Source: Bacteroidota bacterium (GTDB lineage: Bacteria > Bacteroidota > Bacteroidia > Chitinophagales > Chitinophagaceae). Taken from it: a stretch of 64,000 nt of DNA. Shown piece after piece: positions 1-8,154 of the stretch. The position numbers and the translations under genes were made by a program. Within the stretch, counting starts at the first letter, position 1, and each line of letters begins with the position of its first letter. Below the pieces are notes generated by a model, which worked only from the letters and a program-made list of their open reading frames with translations, was not told the origin of the DNA and made no database searches. Location of the stretch: assembly GCA_028876495.1 (NCBI GenBank), contig JAGWRO010000011.1:86075-150074 (forward strand), written 5' to 3'.

Positions 1-807
1 GCTCCCCACTCCGCTTTCAAATGCATAAAAGGCTTCAGGGTTTCCAAAAATACCTGCATTGGCTTCGTAATGCCAGTTAACATTATCTTCCAATGTTTGG
101 CCCGGGGTTCTGGTATCAATTACTTCACCATTGTGTAGCAATTCAATCTTTAAACCGGTAAGGCGGGAAGTTTGATCATCATTGCGCAAGTCAAATGAAT
201 ATTTTTTCGACCAGCCCTGTGAAGCTTTTGACTTTTCAAGATAAGATGCAGAAGCGATAAAAATATTGGTTAAATGAATCGTGATCCCTTCGCCGTTAAT
301 TACTTCAAGGGTCCAACCGGTTTTTTCAGGATAAGTAGCCGGAGATTTTGGGATACAAGTTACTGTTCTGTTTTGATCCAATCCGCAAACGAAAACAGTT
401 TGAACAAGCGGGGTTCCAAACCAGAAATTGCATTTATTATCCTGGAAAGCCTTGTGTTTTCCACGATTAATTTGGTCTTCGGTTGGGTCTCCTGTTGTTG
501 TTACTGTGAAATATTGATCAAAGGCAGCCAATGCTTCAGGCCTTTCAGACCAGTTATAGGACCATGATTGATAAGAAAAAGGATCCGTTCCGGTAATTTG
601 ATAATTTTTCCTTACGCCCTTTACATTTACCTGTATTGATTGTGCAGTTTTAGAAGCATTTAAAGATGACGATTTTTTTTCTGAAGTAGTCGAAAGTGTA
701 TTATTTTTCGAATCCATTTGTTCTTTATTCAGTGCATCTTTTTGGCAGCCATAAAGTGCCAATAAAATCACTGTTCCTATTGCGATTTTTTTAATTAAGT
801 GTATCAT
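1..807 (-). CDS. Secreted lipoprotein of unknown function, 3' end cut by window edge
   Basis: An open frame runs leftwards from the ATG at 805-807 to the window edge without a stop, giving 269 visible residues. The first 21 residues form a lipoprotein signal with the lipobox LALYGC, so the mature protein should start at Cys21 and be anchored to a membrane, probably the outer one. A Ser/Thr/Lys-rich linker follows (about residues 25-58). The rest has scattered Trp and Cys residues and no family I recognise. It lies just downstream of, and in the same direction as, another unknown lipoprotein, with a strong hairpin between them, so the two are probably separate transcripts. The C-terminus is outside the window. 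Confidence 0.8.
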   Translation of the reverse strand, partial: MIHLIKKIAIGTVILLALYGCQKDALNKEQMDSKNNTLSTTSEKKSSSLNASKTAQSIQVNVKGVRKNYQITGTDPFSYQSWSYNWSERPEALAAFDQYFTVTTTGDPTEDQINRGKHKAFQDNKCNFWFGTPLVQTVFVCGLDQNRTVTCIPKSPATYPEKTGWTLEVINGEGITIHLTNIFIASASYLEKSKASQGWSKKYSFDLRNDDQTSRLTGLKIELLHNGEVIDTRTPGQTLEDNVNWHYEANAGIFGNPEAFYAFESGVGS

Positions 808-903
808 GATTTTTAAAATTTTGTTCCTTTACAAATCAACTGTGAGTAATTAATTAATCTCATTTTTATTGTTCCGGAACTATTAAACATAAAATCCCTA
901 AAC

Positions 904-939
904 TTTTAACCCAATGCCTGACTTTGCATTGGGTTAAAA
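904..939 (-). terminator. Hairpin terminator after the glycine-rich lipoprotein gene
   Basis: A perfect 14-bp inverted repeat (TTTTAACCCAATGC at 904-917 with GCATTGGGTTAAAA at 926-939) has an 8-base loop. It lies 25 bases past the stop of the gene at 964-2124. The stem itself ends in T/A runs, but a long separate U tract is missing on the minus strand. It could also act as a barrier for reading from either side. Confidence 0.7.
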
Positions 940-963
940 CATAATAGATAATAAAAAAAGTAC

Positions 964-2124
964 TTATCTTCCTCCTTTTCCTCCTCCTTTTCCTCCTCCG
1001 CCACCGCCGCCGCGGCCTGTTAATGCCACATCAATGTAAGTCAGGTTATTAGTTGCATCAATATGTGCAGTGTTTCCTGCTCCTTCTTCCGCTGCAACAA
1101 TTTCAGAAGAACCAATAATTCCTGTATTATTTGTTAAGAAGGTGTTTAGGATTGTTCCTGCCTCATCTCCATCAAAACTGAAAGTGATGCGATACTCTCC
1201 TGCGCCATCATTAAATTTATTTGCATCCCATGTATAACCGTAGATAACCTTCCCTTTAATATTTACCTCTGCGTTATAAAAACCAGGTCCGTCTCCGGCT
1301 TGCCAAACTGCAGAACTAAAGACCACCGTACCGGCACCATCACCTGTCCAGGAGTCTGAAGAAGTGTTCCAGGTCAAAATTGGATCAGTTTTCGTCAACT
1401 TCTGAATGGTAAGCCTTGCATGACGGGAATAGATTGTAGCCTCATCGCCCAGACCATATTGAACAGTTTTATCGGATGTGGTCTGTAAACCATGCATTTC
1501 GTCGACTCCCCAACCGGAAGTATGCCGCATTGCAAATTGCTTGACGGTTGAAGCAAGTTTTTTAACCAACACGACTTCTGTCCTTACTTTTGAGTTTAAG
1601 GTCCAATCACTTGACTCCAGGTTATCACCCCAGTCAACTGAATCAACGTTCACCTTTTCACCTGTACCTGCAGTCAAAGTAGTAGCCTGCCAATAGTTGT
1701 TCGCGTCCTTTTGAAGATAAGCCCTGTAAATGGTGCTTGTTCCGTCACCCGGAGTTGTTTCGTTTAAACAAACAAGTTCATTAGAGGGACTTGGCTGGCA
1801 ACTATATATAGGAGAAGAAGGATCTATAGGATCTACTCCCCAAACATACCACCATGCGCCGTTGAGCACAACACTATTCGTGTCATAACCTGATGGTGGT
1901 ACTCTTAAAGGTAATGTTAACCCCCCTTCTGCCCATAATACAGGGAAAGACAGGTTGCTTCCAACACTTGTAACTTCTCCTCCACCTTTACCTCCTCCGC
2001 CTTTTGCGTTTGATACATTTGTAGGCGTATCCAAATTCCTGTCAGCTTTTTCACATCCCATGAAAAAAAGAACAGCAGCTATAATAAAGCTTGCCTTCAA
2101 AACTGACCTAGATAATCGGTTCAT
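964..2124 (-). CDS. Lipoprotein with glycine/lysine-rich segments at both ends, unknown function
   Basis: This 386-residue protein starts at an ATG and has a lipoprotein signal ending in the lipobox FFMGC (Cys24). Right after the lipidation site comes a Gly/Lys segment (GGGGKGGG). A second one, GGGGGGGKGGGKGGR, is the very C-terminus. The middle is rich in Trp, Thr, Gly and Asp and looks like a secreted beta-sandwich protein, but I recognise no family. Polyglycine-lysine tails are flexible and basic and may contact surface polymers, which is inference. It stands alone between a terminator hairpin and two perfect palindromes in its upstream region. Confidence 0.8.
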   Translation of the reverse strand: MNRLSRSVLKASFIIAAVLFFMGCEKADRNLDTPTNVSNAKGGGGKGGGEVTSVGSNLSFPVLWAEGGLTLPLRVPPSGYDTNSVVLNGAWWYVWGVDPIDPSSPIYSCQPSPSNELVCLNETTPGDGTSTIYRAYLQKDANNYWQATTLTAGTGEKVNVDSVDWGDNLESSDWTLNSKVRTEVVLVKKLASTVKQFAMRHTSGWGVDEMHGLQTTSDKTVQYGLGDEATIYSRHARLTIQKLTKTDPILTWNTSSDSWTGDGAGTVVFSSAVWQAGDGPGFYNAEVNIKGKVIYGYTWDANKFNDGAGEYRITFSFDGDEAGTILNTFLTNNTGIIGSSEIVAAEEGAGNTAHIDATNNLTYIDVALTGRGGGGGGGKGGGKGGR

Positions 2125-2155
2125 AATTTTTGTTTTTAGTTTTAAAAAATGATTA

Positions 2156-2245
2156 ATTCTTCATTTGAAGAATGATCGAAATTATGTAACCTATTATGCG
2201 GGGAGAATGACCATTGTCAGCAGGAATACTAACTCTGGTTAGTAT
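2156..2245 (-). promoter_or_regulatory. Two perfect palindromes upstream of the Gly-rich lipoprotein gene
   Basis: The first is ATTCTTCA-TT-TGAAGAAT at 2156-2173, 32 bases before the start codon. The second is ATACTAAC-TCTG-GTTAGTAT at 2226-2245. Both are perfect 8-bp dyads with short centres, as expected for sites bound by dimeric regulators. The first could alternatively fold in the 5' leader. No regulator gene is adjacent. The binding role is inferred from symmetry alone. Confidence 0.4.
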
Positions 2246-2321
2246 AATATTTTTTAAGAAAAATACTATGAGACAAGACAACGTATGGACACACGAAAAC
2301 GAATCGTTAATCTCAGTTTGC

Positions 2322-2349
2322 AGTAAAACAAGAAATACCCGTGATTTTT
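2322..2349 (-). repeat. Post-stop repeat, copy 1 of 9
   Basis: Read on the minus strand it begins AAAAATCACGGG and ends TATTTCTTGTTTTACT. It starts 2 bases past the stop of the isochorismatase-like gene, in the same orientation. It is the most diverged A/C-type copy. Confidence 0.5.
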
Positions 2350-2351
2350 AA

Positions 2352-2924
2352 TTAGTGTAAAGAAGCAGTCCATTCTTCAGCCGTCGTCACATCAGCCTGG
2401 CGGGGAAAGACTTTTGCAGTAAGCACGCGATGCACTTCCTCATCCCGGTCTCTGCAACAATCAGAAAGAACCGTTATTGTATAATCTTTATCTGCTGCCT
2501 CGCGAATCGTTGATAACACTACACCGCTGGTAGCGATTCCTGTAAGAACGATGTGTTGTATTTGCTGCGCACGCAATACTACTTCCAAATCGCTGCCTGC
2601 AAAAGCGCTCACACGCTTTTTGGTGATCACCACATCACCAGGTTGGGGCGCCACTTCTTCAGCTACTTTAAAATCTTCTTCCTTGTCAAAACTCCTCGCA
2701 CCGCTGATGATGGAAGAAAACATTTTATTGTGTGGACTTACTTCAGGATAACCTTTTCTAAATCCTACTACCACATACATTACCCAAATTTTATTTTCCC
2801 GCGCAGCAGCAATCGCTTTTTTTAATGCAGCAAAAAATGGTTCTCTTTCTTCCAGCGCTTTTACGGTTGCGCCTTGTACATCCATTACCAAAAGCGCGGT
2901 GTGTTCATTGTTCAGTTTTTCCAT
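2352..2924 (-). CDS. Isochorismatase-like hydrolase lacking the usual catalytic cysteine
   Basis: The 190-residue protein has the cysteine-hydrolase/isochorismatase fold: LLVMDVQG near residue 15 supplies the conserved Asp, and VVITKKRVSAF near residue 100 the conserved Lys. In the usual nucleophile segment the sequence is TGIATSGVVLST, so Gly or Val sits where nicotinamidases and most cysteine hydrolases have Cys. Members of the superfamily without the cysteine, such as isochorismatases that hydrolyse a vinyl ether, can still be active. A nicotinamidase role is therefore unlikely and the substrate is unknown. It is probably cytoplasmic, since no signal is visible. It is a single gene followed directly by a copy of the post-stop repeat. 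Confidence 0.85.
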   Translation of the reverse strand: MEKLNNEHTALLVMDVQGATVKALEEREPFFAALKKAIAAARENKIWVMYVVVGFRKGYPEVSPHNKMFSSIISGARSFDKEEDFKVAEEVAPQPGDVVITKKRVSAFAGSDLEVVLRAQQIQHIVLTGIATSGVVLSTIREAADKDYTITVLSDCCRDRDEEVHRVLTAKVFPRQADVTTAEEWTASLH

Positions 2925-3121
2925 TCAATCTTTATTTTTGTCATCTTCAATTCATCAAAAATAATGCAGCAAAAATTATTGATGATAATAAAAAAGAATT
3001 TTTACGTTTATCCGGTGTGCATCTTCAGGCTGAAACTTTTATTGGGCATTTTTATTTTTGAATAAACCCTTCAAAAGGTACATTAAGCAATCAGCAATTC
3101 CCGTTATCTTCATGATCAAAA

Positions 3122-3748
3122 ATGAACGTTAAAGAATCATACAACATTTGGGCAGAACAATACGATAGTAACGTAAACAAAACCCGCGACCTTGAAGCTT
3201 TGTCTTTAAGAGAAACCTTGTCTGCGGTTGAGTTTAAAAGCTGCCTGGAGATTGGTTGCGGAACGGGGAAAAATACTGAATGGCTCATGCACAAAGCAAC
3301 ACACATTACAGCGGTTGATCTTTCAGAAAAAATGCTTGCAAAAGCAAAAGAAAAAATAAAGTCTTCCAAAGTAAATTTTCAACTGGCAAACATTACCAAA
3401 AACTGGAACTTTATAAAAAAGAAATATGATCTTATTACTTTTAGTCTTGTATTAGAGCATATTGAAAACCTGGATGAAGTTTTTAAAAAAGCCTCAATGG
3501 CGATCAAACCTAACGGTTTTATGTACGTGGGAGAATTGCATCCTTTTAAACAATATTCAGGAACAAAAGCCAGGTTTGAAACAGCAGAGGGCCGGCAAAT
3601 AGTTACTTGTTTCAATCATCATGTTTCTGAGTTTACCAATGCGGCAAAAGAAAACGGTTTTGAAATTGTGCAATTGAAGGAATATTTTGATGAGAGCAAT
3701 CACCCGACTGTTCCAAGAATTTTGACCTTACTTTTTCAAAAGAAATGA
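3122..3748 (+). CDS. Class I SAM-dependent methyltransferase
   Basis: The 208-residue soluble protein carries SAM-binding motif I as CLEIGCGTGKNTEWL at about residues 40-54, the acidic end of strand 2 in TAVDLSEKML, and the motif IV/post-I region DLITFSLVLEHIENLDEVF. This is the Methyltransf_11/25 type of small-molecule methyltransferase. The substrate cannot be read from sequence. It starts at an ATG without a clear Shine-Dalgarno sequence and is monocistronic, with its stop followed within 5 bases by a post-stop repeat copy. Confidence 0.88.
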   Translation: MNVKESYNIWAEQYDSNVNKTRDLEALSLRETLSAVEFKSCLEIGCGTGKNTEWLMHKATHITAVDLSEKMLAKAKEKIKSSKVNFQLANITKNWNFIKKKYDLITFSLVLEHIENLDEVFKKASMAIKPNGFMYVGELHPFKQYSGTKARFETAEGRQIVTCFNHHVSEFTNAAKENGFEIVQLKEYFDESNHPTVPRILTLLFQKK

Positions 3749-3752
3749 AAAT

Positions 3753-3780
3753 AAAAATTCAGCTTATTTATTGGTTTACC
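3753..3780 (+). repeat. Post-stop repeat, copy 2 of 9
   Basis: AAAAATTCAGC followed by TTATTTATTGGTTTACC, starting 5 bases after the methyltransferase stop and in its orientation. It is nearly the same as the copy after lptD (60077-60104). Confidence 0.6.
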
Positions 3781-3972
3781 GCTAAAAATTATATCCTATC
3801 TAAAGTAGAAACCTACATATCATTTTAAATTCTTACAACCTTCGATAGAAAAGAGTAAAACATCCCAAAATCCATTTCTGCCAAAAAAGAAGGCCGTAGT
3901 AATTTCTATATATTCCAGGCTCATTTCACTGACCAAACTCATACAACAGGCTGACGATTGTTATCGATTTTT

Positions 3973-3991
3973 GGTATTTTAAAAAAATACC
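3973..3991 (+). promoter_or_regulatory. Palindrome upstream of hsp20
   Basis: GGTATTTT-AAA-AAAATACC is a perfect 8-3-8 inverted repeat ending 45 bases before the Hsp20 start codon. The position suits a regulator site or a 5'-leader hairpin controlling a stress gene. No HrcA-type CIRCE sequence is visible. The function is inferred. Confidence 0.4.
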
Positions 3992-4025
3992 TTTACTCCA
4001 GAAATTAATTATTTAATATTTAAAC

Positions 4026-4032
4026 AAGGAGG
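4026..4032 (+). promoter_or_regulatory. Strong Shine-Dalgarno sequence of hsp20
   Basis: AAGGAGG lies 4 bases before the ATG at 4037. Almost no other gene in the window has one, as is usual in Bacteroidota, so this full-length site is exceptional and fixes the start. Confidence 0.75.
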
Positions 4033-4036
4033 TTTT

Positions 4037-4486
4037 ATGAAAACAAGAGCATTAACAAGAACAAATGACGTGATGATTCCATCAGTTTTTGACGATTTTT
4101 TACGCCCATGGAATGAATGGTTTGATGGGGGCAGCTATATCGGGCGCACACTAACCATTCCCTCAGTAAATATCGTTGAAAACAAAGATGACTTCAAATT
4201 ATCCTTTGCAGTACCGGGTATGAAAAAAAGCGATTTTAAAATTGATGTAACCGGAAATTTACTTACTATCAGCAGTGAAAAAGAAGAGAAGAAGGAAGAA
4301 AAAGAAGAAAACTATTCCCGCGAGGAATACAACTATTCTTCTTTCACCCGCAGCTTTACTTTACCCGAAGAAGTAAACAAAGAAAAAATTGATGCCACTT
4401 ATGTTGATGGAGTCCTAAAGTTGGTTCTTCCTAAAAAAGAAGAAGCAAAGAAGTTGACAGTGAATAAACATATCACTGTAAAGTAA
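4037..4486 (+). CDS. Small heat shock protein, Hsp20/alpha-crystallin family
   Basis: At 149 residues this has the normal length for a bacterial small heat shock protein. The alpha-crystallin domain spans about residues 40-140: VNIVENKDDFKLSFAVPGMKK begins it, LLTISSEKEEKKEEK forms the charged loop, and the conserved signature is YVDGVLKLVLPKKEE. The family binds unfolding proteins in the cytoplasm without ATP and passes them to other chaperones. The full Shine-Dalgarno and the upstream palindrome suggest strong, switchable expression. It converges with the two-component genes and is closed by a clear terminator. Confidence 0.95.
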   Translation: MKTRALTRTNDVMIPSVFDDFLRPWNEWFDGGSYIGRTLTIPSVNIVENKDDFKLSFAVPGMKKSDFKIDVTGNLLTISSEKEEKKEEKEENYSREEYNYSSFTRSFTLPEEVNKEKIDATYVDGVLKLVLPKKEEAKKLTVNKHITVK

Positions 4487-4507
4487 GCAGGTTTTATTCC
4501 TACTTTT

Positions 4508-4538
4508 AGCCCCGCTATTGGTTCAGTGGGGCTTTTTT
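4508..4538 (+). terminator. Rho-independent terminator of hsp20
   Basis: An 8-bp stem (AGCCCCGC at 4508-4515 with GTGGGGCT at 4526-4533, one G-T pair) has a 10-base loop and is followed directly by a run of T. It is one of the cleanest intrinsic terminators in the window. Confidence 0.85.
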
Positions 4539-4583
4539 ATTGTTAGAAAAATAACAATTAGCAGAATGCTAAAATCCGGAAGA

Positions 4584-5642
4584 TCAGTTCACGAGGTTTT
4601 CTAATTTCTTTTTGTTTAAAATAGTGATTACCCCTTCATTTACATCAATCAGTTTTTCCCGCTTAAAATCGCCGAGGGTTCTTATCAGAGATTCAATAGC
4701 GGTGCCGGCGATAGATGCCAAATTATCTCGTGTAATATTGATCAGGCATTTTTCATCATTTCCATCTTTGTATTTTTCAACTAAAGTAATTAATGCATCT
4801 GCTACTTTTTTGCGCAACGAATTATAGGCCAACCCTAACAACTTATTTTCATTTTCTGCAATATTTTTTGCCAGCATCTGAATAAATTTTTTACTTACTT
4901 CAGGATTACTGTTGATCAATTCTTCAAAATCTTCGCGTGGTATTATTGCCAGTTCTGTTTCTTCCATTGCAGCCGCCGCCTCGTTGTAATTGGTGTTTTC
5001 CAAAAGGTCTACATAGCCAAAAAAATCATTTTCTTTATAAAGGCCAACCACCAGTTCTTTTCCATTTTCATTGGCCTTAAAAGTTTTTACTTTTCCCTTT
5101 TGAATATAAAACAAACTGTTAGGCCGGTTTCCTTCTGAAAAGATTAATTGTTTCTTTTTATACCGGTTGATGTTTCGGCCTGTAACCAGTTCGTTCATCA
5201 GGTCTTTGCCATTATTCGCTTTCATCAGCGTATTTAAGCCATTCAAATCAGAATCGTATTCGTCTTTAAGCAACTTTACTTTTTTCAACCTGCTTTCTAT
5301 GGCTTTCAGCAATTCGGTTCCGCTAAAGGGCTTGGTGATGTAATCATCTGCACCTAATTCCATTCCTTTACGATAATCTTCTCTTTCGGTTTTGGCAGTA
5401 AGAAAAATAAAAGGAGTATTCATGGTAGCAGAATTTTTACGAAGCATGTGTAATACCCCATAGCCGTCAAGCAACGGCATCATAATATCACATATAATCA
5501 GATCAGGTTTTTCGCGTAAAGCAATTTCCACTCCTGATTTTCCATTTTCTGCACTAAAAACTTTATAGTTCGTCATTTCCAATATCTCAGATGTATTCTC
5601 GCGAATCGTATCATTGTCCTCTATAATTAATATTTTTTCCAT
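4584..5642 (-). CDS. Response regulator fused to a Crp/FNR-type DNA-binding module
   Basis: The N-terminal CheY-like receiver (about residues 1-125) has the acidic pair in IIEDND, the phospho-acceptor Asp in LIICDIMMPL, and the Lys in YITKPF. A cyclic-nucleotide-binding fold follows (about 155-270) and then a Crp-type helix-turn-helix (RDNLASIAGTAIESLIRTL). The phosphate-binding cassette lacks the Gly-Glu and Arg of cAMP-binding proteins (FFGYVDLLENTNYNEAAA), so cAMP binding is unlikely and phosphorylation is the probable input. The start chosen is MEKILIIEDND, the normal receiver N-terminus; an in-frame ATG at 5681 would add 13 residues. It follows the histidine kinase gene in the same direction and is its likely partner. 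Confidence 0.9.
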   Translation of the reverse strand: MEKILIIEDNDTIRENTSEILEMTNYKVFSAENGKSGVEIALREKPDLIICDIMMPLLDGYGVLHMLRKNSATMNTPFIFLTAKTEREDYRKGMELGADDYITKPFSGTELLKAIESRLKKVKLLKDEYDSDLNGLNTLMKANNGKDLMNELVTGRNINRYKKKQLIFSEGNRPNSLFYIQKGKVKTFKANENGKELVVGLYKENDFFGYVDLLENTNYNEAAAAMEETELAIIPREDFEELINSNPEVSKKFIQMLAKNIAENENKLLGLAYNSLRKKVADALITLVEKYKDGNDEKCLINITRDNLASIAGTAIESLIRTLGDFKREKLIDVNEGVITILNKKKLENLVN

Positions 5643-5729
5643 GATATAATTTTGATTCGGCATCAAAAAACTCTGATGCAATTTTTTATTTAGAAACTTA
5701 TTTAAGAAATATATTTATCACAGGCTACA

Positions 5730-5744
5730 TTGATTTTACATCAA
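5730..5744 (-). promoter_or_regulatory. FNR/Crp-like dyad upstream of the Crp-type response regulator
   Basis: TTGAT-TTTAC-ATCAA is a perfect dyad with the half-sites of FNR-family boxes, but a 5-base rather than 4-base centre. It lies 88 bases before the regulator start, in a 309-bp gap after the kinase gene. Autoregulation is a reasonable inference. Confidence 0.45.
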
Positions 5745-5951
5745 AACTTTGGCTTTCCTGTCAATATATAGTAGAGCATTTTGGTAGAAAAGATTTCCGG
5801 ATTTCATTTCTAAATGGCAACAAAATAATTTTGAGCCTTCGAACCAAACAACAATCTCTACCGGAAACTAAACAAATACAAAACTACTATTTAATTTCAA
5901 ATTAAATTACATTTGTTTTTACTGGCTAAATAGAATTGCAGGCGGTATCTC

Positions 5952-8012
5952 TTATGAAGAAACGATGGAGTGAACTTTAGTTTTAAAAGTGATAATAAAT
6001 TCAGTTCCCTTATCCCGTTCACTGTTACAAAACACTTTTCCATTCATTAATTCCACGTACTTATGAACAATATGCAACCCAAGACCGGTGCCCTGTATGC
6101 CTGTTACATTAGAAGCCCTGAAAAAACGTTCGAACAAATGAAACTGGTCTTGCTTTGGTATTCCCATTCCCCTGTCGCTTATTCGAACTTCAACATTCGG
6201 CAGTTTTACATGCGTAGAAAGATGAATTGGCGATTTTTCCGGCGAAAATTTGATAGCGTTTGATAAAAGATTGCTTATAATATGCCTAAGCAAAGAAGGA
6301 TCAAGCAATACATTATTTTCTCCCTCATGCCTATAAAAAATTTCCTGCCCTTTCTTTTGAATTTCTTTCACCTCGTCCAATACGCCGTTTATATGATCTT
6401 CAAGATTGAAGTAATTAAACTGAGGCGCAATCCTGCCTTCTTCAATCTTACCTACATTTAAAAAGTCGTTCAGTATATCTGTAAGTATATTTACAGATGA
6501 AACGATGCGCTCTATATGCTTTTCACGTTTAAGCTGATCTTCAGGATGTGTATATTTTTGCAGAAGATAAATGGATGACAAAATGCCGCTAAGCGGAGTG
6601 CGAAATTCATGAGAAGCTATAGAGACAAACCTGGATTTCAACTGGTTTAATTCTTTCTCTACCACAAGTGCTTTTTTTAATTCTACTTCCGTCTTTTTAA
6701 TTTCAGTTATATCAACAGCAACACCTAAAAAGCCGGTTATTTCATCCTTTTCATTTCTTAACGCATTTACCGTAAGTGTCACTGGAAAACGTTCGCCACT
6801 CTTTTTTACATAAGTCCATTCATCCGTATTCAATAAGTGTGCTTTACTCTTTGCCACATAGACTTCAAAGCCAGGGTCAATCTCTTTTTTTAATTCCCGT
6901 GAAAGCCGTTTCGCTCTTTGTACAGTTTCCGTTTCATCATGCCAGAGGGATGGGCTATACTTACCGATTACTTCTTCAGCTTTATAACCCAGCACTTTCT
7001 CTGCTGCGGTATTAAATAAGGTGATTATACCATTTGGATCAGTAGCAATAATTAATGCTCCCGAATAATCAAGAACCGCCTTCTGAAATTCACTTATGCG
7101 CAATAATTCTCCTTTCGCCAGTTCGGTAATCGCTATCTGGTCTTTTAATTTTTTTATAGTCGCAGCAAGTTCATTGGTTCGTTCGTTTACCTTTTTCTCC
7201 AGCTCAGTATTTAATTTAATGATCTGTTCTTCTGTTTTTTTTCTTGCGGAAACGTCAGAAACAAAAGTGATCACAAAAGTTTCTTTTTTATTTGTATAAT
7301 GTCCAAGGCTTATTTCAATCGGAAATTCTGTACCATCTTTTTTTCTGGCAAAAAGGGTCATACCTTCTCCTATAGGTCCGGTTTTCGGATCTTTATAGAA
7401 ACGGTCGTGGTGTAACGTATAAACTTTATGAAAGCGTTGGGGAATAAGGATTTCGATATTTTCCCCCTTTAATTCCTTTCGCTGGTACCCAAATAATTGT
7501 AAAGCAAAAGAGTTAATTAAAACAATTTGCCTTTCACTATTTATGATAACGACGCCCAGGGAAGCATAATCCATCAGTGCACCGAAGCGTTGCTTGGCCT
7601 TTAAAAGGCTTTCCTCCGCAGCCATGGCCCTGTCTATCTTTTCAATTTGAAGTAAATGAAATTCCTCTCCACCTACCGAAAAGGAACTGCACCGCATAAA
7701 GCCCCAAAAAAGTGAACTTTTTTTTGTTTTAAATTCTATCTCTTCTGAATAAAAACCTTTTGATTCAATTTGTTTATCCATGCGGATAAGTTTCTTTTCA
7801 TCGGGTGTGTCTTTCCATAAAGAAAGAACCAGGGTGTTTAAAAGGCTATCGGCGTTTTTATATTCAAACATTTCTGCGCCGGCTTTATTTACAAAAACAA
7901 TCTTCCTGTTGTCCTTTCGGGTTACTGCCAAAAAATCGAGAATATTTTTTGAAATGGAATCTAGCAGGCTCTGCTGGAATTCTATATTTTTATATAAAGC
8001 GTTTCCAGGCAT
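5952..8012 (-). CDS. Multi-PAS sensor histidine kinase without transmembrane segments
   Basis: The 686-residue protein has three PAS-like domains (about 15-130, 140-260, 310-430). A coiled coil (about 260-305, LNTELEKKVNERTNEL) links the second and third. The HisKA domain has the phospho-acceptor His468 in SHEFRTPLSG. The HATPase domain has N-box LLSNAIKFSP and G boxes DRGMGIP and GTGLGLHIV. No hydrophobic segment long enough to cross a membrane is visible, so it senses inside the cell; ligand and cofactor of the PAS domains are unknown. It is followed by the receiver-Crp gene, which it probably phosphorylates. Neighbouring hsp20 hints at a stress or redox role, which is inference only. Confidence 0.92.
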   Translation of the reverse strand: MPGNALYKNIEFQQSLLDSISKNILDFLAVTRKDNRKIVFVNKAGAEMFEYKNADSLLNTLVLSLWKDTPDEKKLIRMDKQIESKGFYSEEIEFKTKKSSLFWGFMRCSSFSVGGEEFHLLQIEKIDRAMAAEESLLKAKQRFGALMDYASLGVVIINSERQIVLINSFALQLFGYQRKELKGENIEILIPQRFHKVYTLHHDRFYKDPKTGPIGEGMTLFARKKDGTEFPIEISLGHYTNKKETFVITFVSDVSARKKTEEQIIKLNTELEKKVNERTNELAATIKKLKDQIAITELAKGELLRISEFQKAVLDYSGALIIATDPNGIITLFNTAAEKVLGYKAEEVIGKYSPSLWHDETETVQRAKRLSRELKKEIDPGFEVYVAKSKAHLLNTDEWTYVKKSGERFPVTLTVNALRNEKDEITGFLGVAVDITEIKKTEVELKKALVVEKELNQLKSRFVSIASHEFRTPLSGILSSIYLLQKYTHPEDQLKREKHIERIVSSVNILTDILNDFLNVGKIEEGRIAPQFNYFNLEDHINGVLDEVKEIQKKGQEIFYRHEGENNVLLDPSLLRHIISNLLSNAIKFSPEKSPIHLSTHVKLPNVEVRISDRGMGIPKQDQFHLFERFFRASNVTGIQGTGLGLHIVHKYVELMNGKVFCNSERDKGTEFIITFKTKVHSIVSS

Positions 8013-8101
8013 TAGAATTATTTTTAAAATAAGTAAATTAAATCATTGAAGGAATATCTCCAAAAGAAAAAAAGAATTCTCATTATTTGTTGCTTTACTA
8101 T

Positions 8102-8134
8102 AAAAAAAGGAGCACCCTTTCGAATGCTCCTTTT
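8102..8134 (-). terminator. Terminator of the M1 aminopeptidase gene
   Basis: A perfect 10-bp stem (AAAAGGAGCA at 8105-8114 with TGCTCCTTTT at 8125-8134) and a 10-base loop lie 20 bases beyond the stop at 8155. On the minus strand the stem continues into a run of seven T. It separates the peptidase from the histidine kinase gene. Confidence 0.8.
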
Positions 8135-8154
8135 ACACTTTTTAGTTAGGTGTT

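Noticed and set aside
5889..5907. ATTTAATTT-C-AAATTAAAT palindrome between kinase and regulator genes
   Set aside because: Apart from its central C it is made only of A and T in an A/T-rich gap and is close to what chance gives; not listed as an operator.
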